Assembly: GCA_910584205.1 (NCBI GenBank)
Contig: CAJUAA010000007.1
Span: 62,001-126,000, forward strand
Direction: 5' to 3'
From: an uncultured Lachnospiraceae bacterium
GTDB taxonomy: Bacteria; Bacillota; Clostridia; Lachnospirales; Lachnospiraceae
DNA length: 64,000 nt
Part shown: positions 61,279 to 64,000 of the stretch, in pieces
Layout of the letters: every line of letters starts with the position of its first letter
Numbering within the stretch: the stretch's first letter is position 1
The notes under the pieces: generated by a model
What the model was told of the DNA's origin: nothing
The model's database searches: none
The model's input: the letters and a program-made list of their open reading frames with translations, nothing else
Translations under genes and position numbers: made by a program

Positions 61279-62180
61279 TCCTCCCACACCTCCTTCCAGA
61301 CGGGATCCTTAAGCAGTTCCGGCAGACGCCGCTCCTCCGGGTGCTCTTTTTCATAGGCTCTGCACATCCTTGCAGTTAAATACAGCCGATCCCAGTACAT
61401 ACGGTAATAAATCTCTGCATTTTTTTCATTCCATACGTTTGTCTCTTCCAAAAATTCCTTTAAAGAACCGAACATGTTCAACTGCAGCTCAAAAAGATCC
61501 TTTCTGTAAGAATTACTCAGACTTCCGATACGGTCGTTTCGATAATAATATAAAGGAATATGAATAATCCGGCAGACACGATCCGCATGACGGAAATAAT
61601 CCAGATTAAATAATAAGTCTTCGCCCAGACTCATATTTTCCGGGAAACGAATATTATTCTCTTTTATAAGTTCGGTTTTATAAAATTTGTTAAACGGGGG
61701 ATTGATATAATCCCTGTAAAACAGCTGCATAAAGTTTTCATATGGAACCTCTTCCATCTTACCCTCATCTGCCCTGTCATAACAGCTTTTCAGCTCATCC
61801 ATACGAACTGTAATGTCACACAGCAATGTCCCTGTTTTTCCTATACAACTCACATACAGTTCCACCATCTGTCTGTGCACACAGTCATCTGGATCCACAA
61901 ATATCAGATATTCTCCCCCCGCCATCTCAATCCCGGTATTCCGCGCAGACGATACTCCCTGATTCTTTTTATGGCATACCCTGATCCGGTTGTCTTTTGC
62001 AGCATACGCATCACAGATTTTTCCGCTCTCATCAGTAGAGCCGTCATCCACCAGCAGAATCTCAATCGTTCCATATGTCTGTCCAATCAGTGAATCCAGA
62101 CAGGCAGGCAGATACATTTCCACATTATACACAGGTACAACGATACTGACCAGCTTTTTATTATCTTCTGCCAAAACCAT
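61200..62180 (-). CDS. glycosyltransferase family 2
   Basis: A 326-residue GT2: SIVVPVYNVEMYLPACLDSL, ILLVDDGSTDESG, GVSSARNTGIEMAGG and LIFVDPDDCV. It is a paralogue of the neighbour at 60211, with the same domain size, and a duplication is likely. The C-terminal half (MSLGEDLLFNLDYFRH) holds the acceptor part. AAAGGA lies a few bases before the ATG at 62180. It follows the MurJ-family gene by 15 bases. Confidence 0.88.
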   Translation of the reverse strand: MVLAEDNKKLVSIVVPVYNVEMYLPACLDSLIGQTYGTIEILLVDDGSTDESGKICDAYAAKDNRIRVCHKKNQGVSSARNTGIEMAGGEYLIFVDPDDCVHRQMVELYVSCIGKTGTLLCDITVRMDELKSCYDRADEGKMEEVPYENFMQLFYRDYINPPFNKFYKTELIKENNIRFPENMSLGEDLLFNLDYFRHADRVCRIIHIPLYYYRNDRIGSLSNSYRKDLFELQLNMFGSLKEFLEETNVWNEKNAEIYYRMYWDRLYLTARMCRAYEKEHPEERRLPELLKDPVWKEVWEECRKRGQITWKRRIKAASLNLWRVLK

Positions 62181-62195
62181 CCTTCCTTTCCACAA

Positions 62196-63734
62196 TCACA
62201 GCTTTCTCTTTACCACAGACCAGAGCAGCGATACGATCTCAAGTCCGGTCTCATTCCTGCATAATAACACAAGTATTGCGTAAATACCAAATTCTATAAA
62301 AGCTGCAACAACAAACCGAAGAATCCCATTTGCAGCCGGAGCATACATCAGCCATGCGGCGCAGGCTGCAGTTGCCACAATCGCCGAAAAGGCAATCTCC
62401 AGGACTGGTCTGATAAAACTTCGCAGATGGATCGTCAACTTGGTTCGGTTAAAAATCGTCATGGTAATCACCGTCGTCAAAGAATTGGCAATAGCTGTGG
62501 CCAGCACAATCCCGCGAAGTCCCATAAATTTTGACAACATGATCGAAAGTACAATATTAAGACTTACAGTGCCAAGCCCTACCTTCATGGGAAGCACAGT
62601 ATCATCGAGAGAATAACAGGCTCGAAACAAAAGCGCGTTAATGCAGTATGCCAGAAAACAAAGTCCATAATAAGTAAGTCCCTGCGTGGTCATCCTGACT
62701 GCCTCCGCATCAAAGGCCCCTCTCCCATAAGTAATTTGTACAATCAGGCTCGCTGATATCATAACAAACAAAGAGATCGGAATACAGAAAAACAGGCTGA
62801 TATGAATGCCTTTTTCCAGCTTTGCCCCACCTTCTTCCCTACGGCCCCCTGCAAATGATTCCGCCAGTTCTGTATAGATAATTGTCGTCATCGGTATGCT
62901 GATCAGATTGGAAGCAAACTGATACAAAACTGACGCATAGGATACAGCTGTCACTGATCCTTCTTCCATGCCGGACAAAAGACTTCTGTCTACCAGATTA
63001 TTCAGTTCACAGATCGCATTTCCAAAAAATATGGGAAATGCCTGCATACAAAGTTTACGGATCCTAGAGTCCCGAAAACCATATTTCCATGTAAGATTGC
63101 CATATTTTCTGCTTTTCACCTGCAGAAACAAATACTGCGCCACATAAGAAAACACAACGGCCGCCGCCATAGTCCACAATCCATAACGTTTCCCCAGGAA
63201 AAATACTGCTGCAGTCAGAATCAAATTGTTAAGCATGGCTGTAAAAGAAGAATATCCATACTGTTTTTCTGCATTCAGCAGGCTCTGAAGCAGCTGGTTA
63301 GACATATAAAAGCACATTCCCCAGATCAGAATCCGGAAGTAGGACACGCTCATCTCTACTTCATCAGGCGCATAGGATGGCAACATGATTTTCAGAATCA
63401 AAGGCGCCAGCGCATACAGAATCCCTGACAGCACAAAAGCCAGCAGGAAAATGTCTGTCATTGTCCTGCTGGTAAGTACCTTTGCATCCTTTTGGTCTTT
63501 CGCCCTCGCTCCAACGTAAATAGGAAGAAACGATACTGCCAGCGCCTCCGATATGGGAAGCAGTGCATTCTGCATCAGTCCTTCCGCCACGTAATAGGCA
63601 TCCGTCTGAAGATTTGCACCGAAAGAAGAAGCAATCACCATAGATTTTATAAATCCCAGCCCTTTATTCAACAGCGACAGAAAAAACAGCATCGCTGCTG
63701 AACCCAGAATCGCTTTCTTACTGTTTTCTGACAT
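62196..63734 (-). CDS. MurJ-family lipid flippase
   Basis: A 512-residue membrane protein with about fourteen helices. GAAxLFFLSLLNKGLGF and VIASSFGANLQTDAYYVAEGL at the N-terminus, NLVDRSLLSGMEEGSVTAVSY and YGRGAFDAEAV are MurJ (MVF) signatures. Cellular MurJ flips lipid II. A copy inside a polysaccharide cluster may serve the repeat unit instead. Because Wzx at 58876 is also present, one of the two may serve another glycan. Four bases separate it from the upstream gene. Confidence 0.88.
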   Translation of the reverse strand: MSENSKKAILGSAAMLFFLSLLNKGLGFIKSMVIASSFGANLQTDAYYVAEGLMQNALLPISEALAVSFLPIYVGARAKDQKDAKVLTSRTMTDIFLLAFVLSGILYALAPLILKIMLPSYAPDEVEMSVSYFRILIWGMCFYMSNQLLQSLLNAEKQYGYSSFTAMLNNLILTAAVFFLGKRYGLWTMAAAVVFSYVAQYLFLQVKSRKYGNLTWKYGFRDSRIRKLCMQAFPIFFGNAICELNNLVDRSLLSGMEEGSVTAVSYASVLYQFASNLISIPMTTIIYTELAESFAGGRREEGGAKLEKGIHISLFFCIPISLFVMISASLIVQITYGRGAFDAEAVRMTTQGLTYYGLCFLAYCINALLFRACYSLDDTVLPMKVGLGTVSLNIVLSIMLSKFMGLRGIVLATAIANSLTTVITMTIFNRTKLTIHLRSFIRPVLEIAFSAIVATAACAAWLMYAPAANGILRFVVAAFIEFGIYAILVLLCRNETGLEIVSLLWSVVKRKL

Positions 63735-63737
63735 GTG

Positions 63738-64000
63738 TTATCCTTCCTCTGTCTCCTGCATCTTTTTACCATATCTCTGGTTAAATACAGGTATTCCCAG
63801 CAGAACCGGGAAAAATGCATAAATTGGATTTAAGTGTTCACTTTCCATCATTCCATACGCAAAAAAGACAAACAACAGCAGAAGATACCTCTCATCCCGC
63901 TCCCGATACGCATACCGGACTGCCAGAATTGACAGGACAATTATAATCAGTCCGAAAGCAAGCCCCCGCAAAAATACCACATTGGCGAACAGCATGTCCA
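63738..64000 (-). CDS. C-terminal end of a membrane protein, possibly an O-antigen polymerase (runs off the right edge)
   Basis: The frame is open to the window edge, so only about 86 residues of the C-terminus are seen. Three hydrophobic helices and SILAVRYAYRERDERYLLLL, with FFAYGMMESEHLNPIYAF, fit the last part of a Wzy/EpsG-like polymerase. The MESEHLNP loop is common in such proteins. The apparent ATG at 63995 is internal. The real identity needs the sequence to the right. Confidence 0.5.
   Translation of the reverse strand, partial: DMLFANVVFLRGLAFGLIIIVLSILAVRYAYRERDERYLLLLFVFFAYGMMESEHLNPIYAFFPVLLGIPVFNQRYGKKMQETEEG

Noticed and set aside
1..64000. Prophage, integrative element or insertion sequence
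   Set aside because: No integrase, transposase, relaxase or phage structural motif is seen in any frame, although several genes sit beside tRNAs.

Overview
The window reads as a chromosome segment of a Gram-positive, moderately GC-rich clostridium, most likely a Lachnospiraceae. Four things support this. There is a cysE-cysS-mrnC-rlmB-sigH block, the Firmicute order. A T-box leader precedes thrS. Shine-Dalgarno sites are strong (AGGAGG type), and a DUF5717-like protein sits at the left edge. Nearly everything is on the minus strand. I see no rRNA, CRISPR array, insertion sequence, integrase or phage gene.

Left part, 1-21.9 kb: housekeeping genes interrupted by surface-glycosylation genes. 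In order: the DUF5717-like gene with a divergent PLP aminotransferase; a PrsA-like lipoprotein and a HAD phosphatase; a small acidic membrane protein; a MocR-type regulator; glnS; tRNA-Thr(GGT); a GT-C-like membrane protein; sigH-rlmB-mrnC-cysS-cysE (listed left to right, transcribed right to left); an Eis-like acetyltransferase with ispF; a cassette of polyprenyl-phosphate glycosyltransferase, GNAT and GT-C-like protein; tRNA-Met(CAT); thrS with its T-box; and a SEC-C protein. The cysE leader carries what looks like a collapsed T-box that keeps the 5' motif and a terminator hairpin.

Right part, 22-64 kb: one large surface-polysaccharide region, apparently built from several transcription units. 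Unit A (32.4 to 22.0 kb, minus) starts from its own promoter with a WcaJ-type initiating phosphoglycosyl transferase. It continues with a GT4, a heparinase II/III-like protein, a WecC-type dehydrogenase, a two-domain oxidoreductase, a second GT4 and a GT-C-like protein. Unit B (34.3-37.1 kb, plus) is a small counter-oriented module behind a strong promoter and a terminator-like leader hairpin. Unit C (57.8 to about 32.4 kb, minus) begins with glycan genes of the PglF/PglE/PglC type. It then encodes a nearly complete UDP-2,3-diamino-uronic acid pathway (dehydrogenase, 3-oxidase, aminotransferase, acyltransferase, 2-epimerase). Embedded in that pathway are an adenylation enzyme, an acyl carrier protein and a fold-III PLP decarboxylase. 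An EpsG-like polymerase and several membrane proteins follow. Unit D (64.0 to 58.9 kb, minus) carries a polymerase-like fragment, a MurJ-family flippase, two GT2s and a Wzx flippase. A lone plus-strand GT11 fucosyltransferase lies between units C and D.

Taken together, the right half should make and export at least one lipid-linked, uronic-acid-containing repeat unit. It has two initiating transferases and two flippases, so it may make two glycans or be a mosaic of two loci. The most interesting proposal is that the 3-amino group of a diamino-uronic acid is acylated with a carrier-bound, possibly decarboxylated amino acid instead of acetate. That is inference from gene content.
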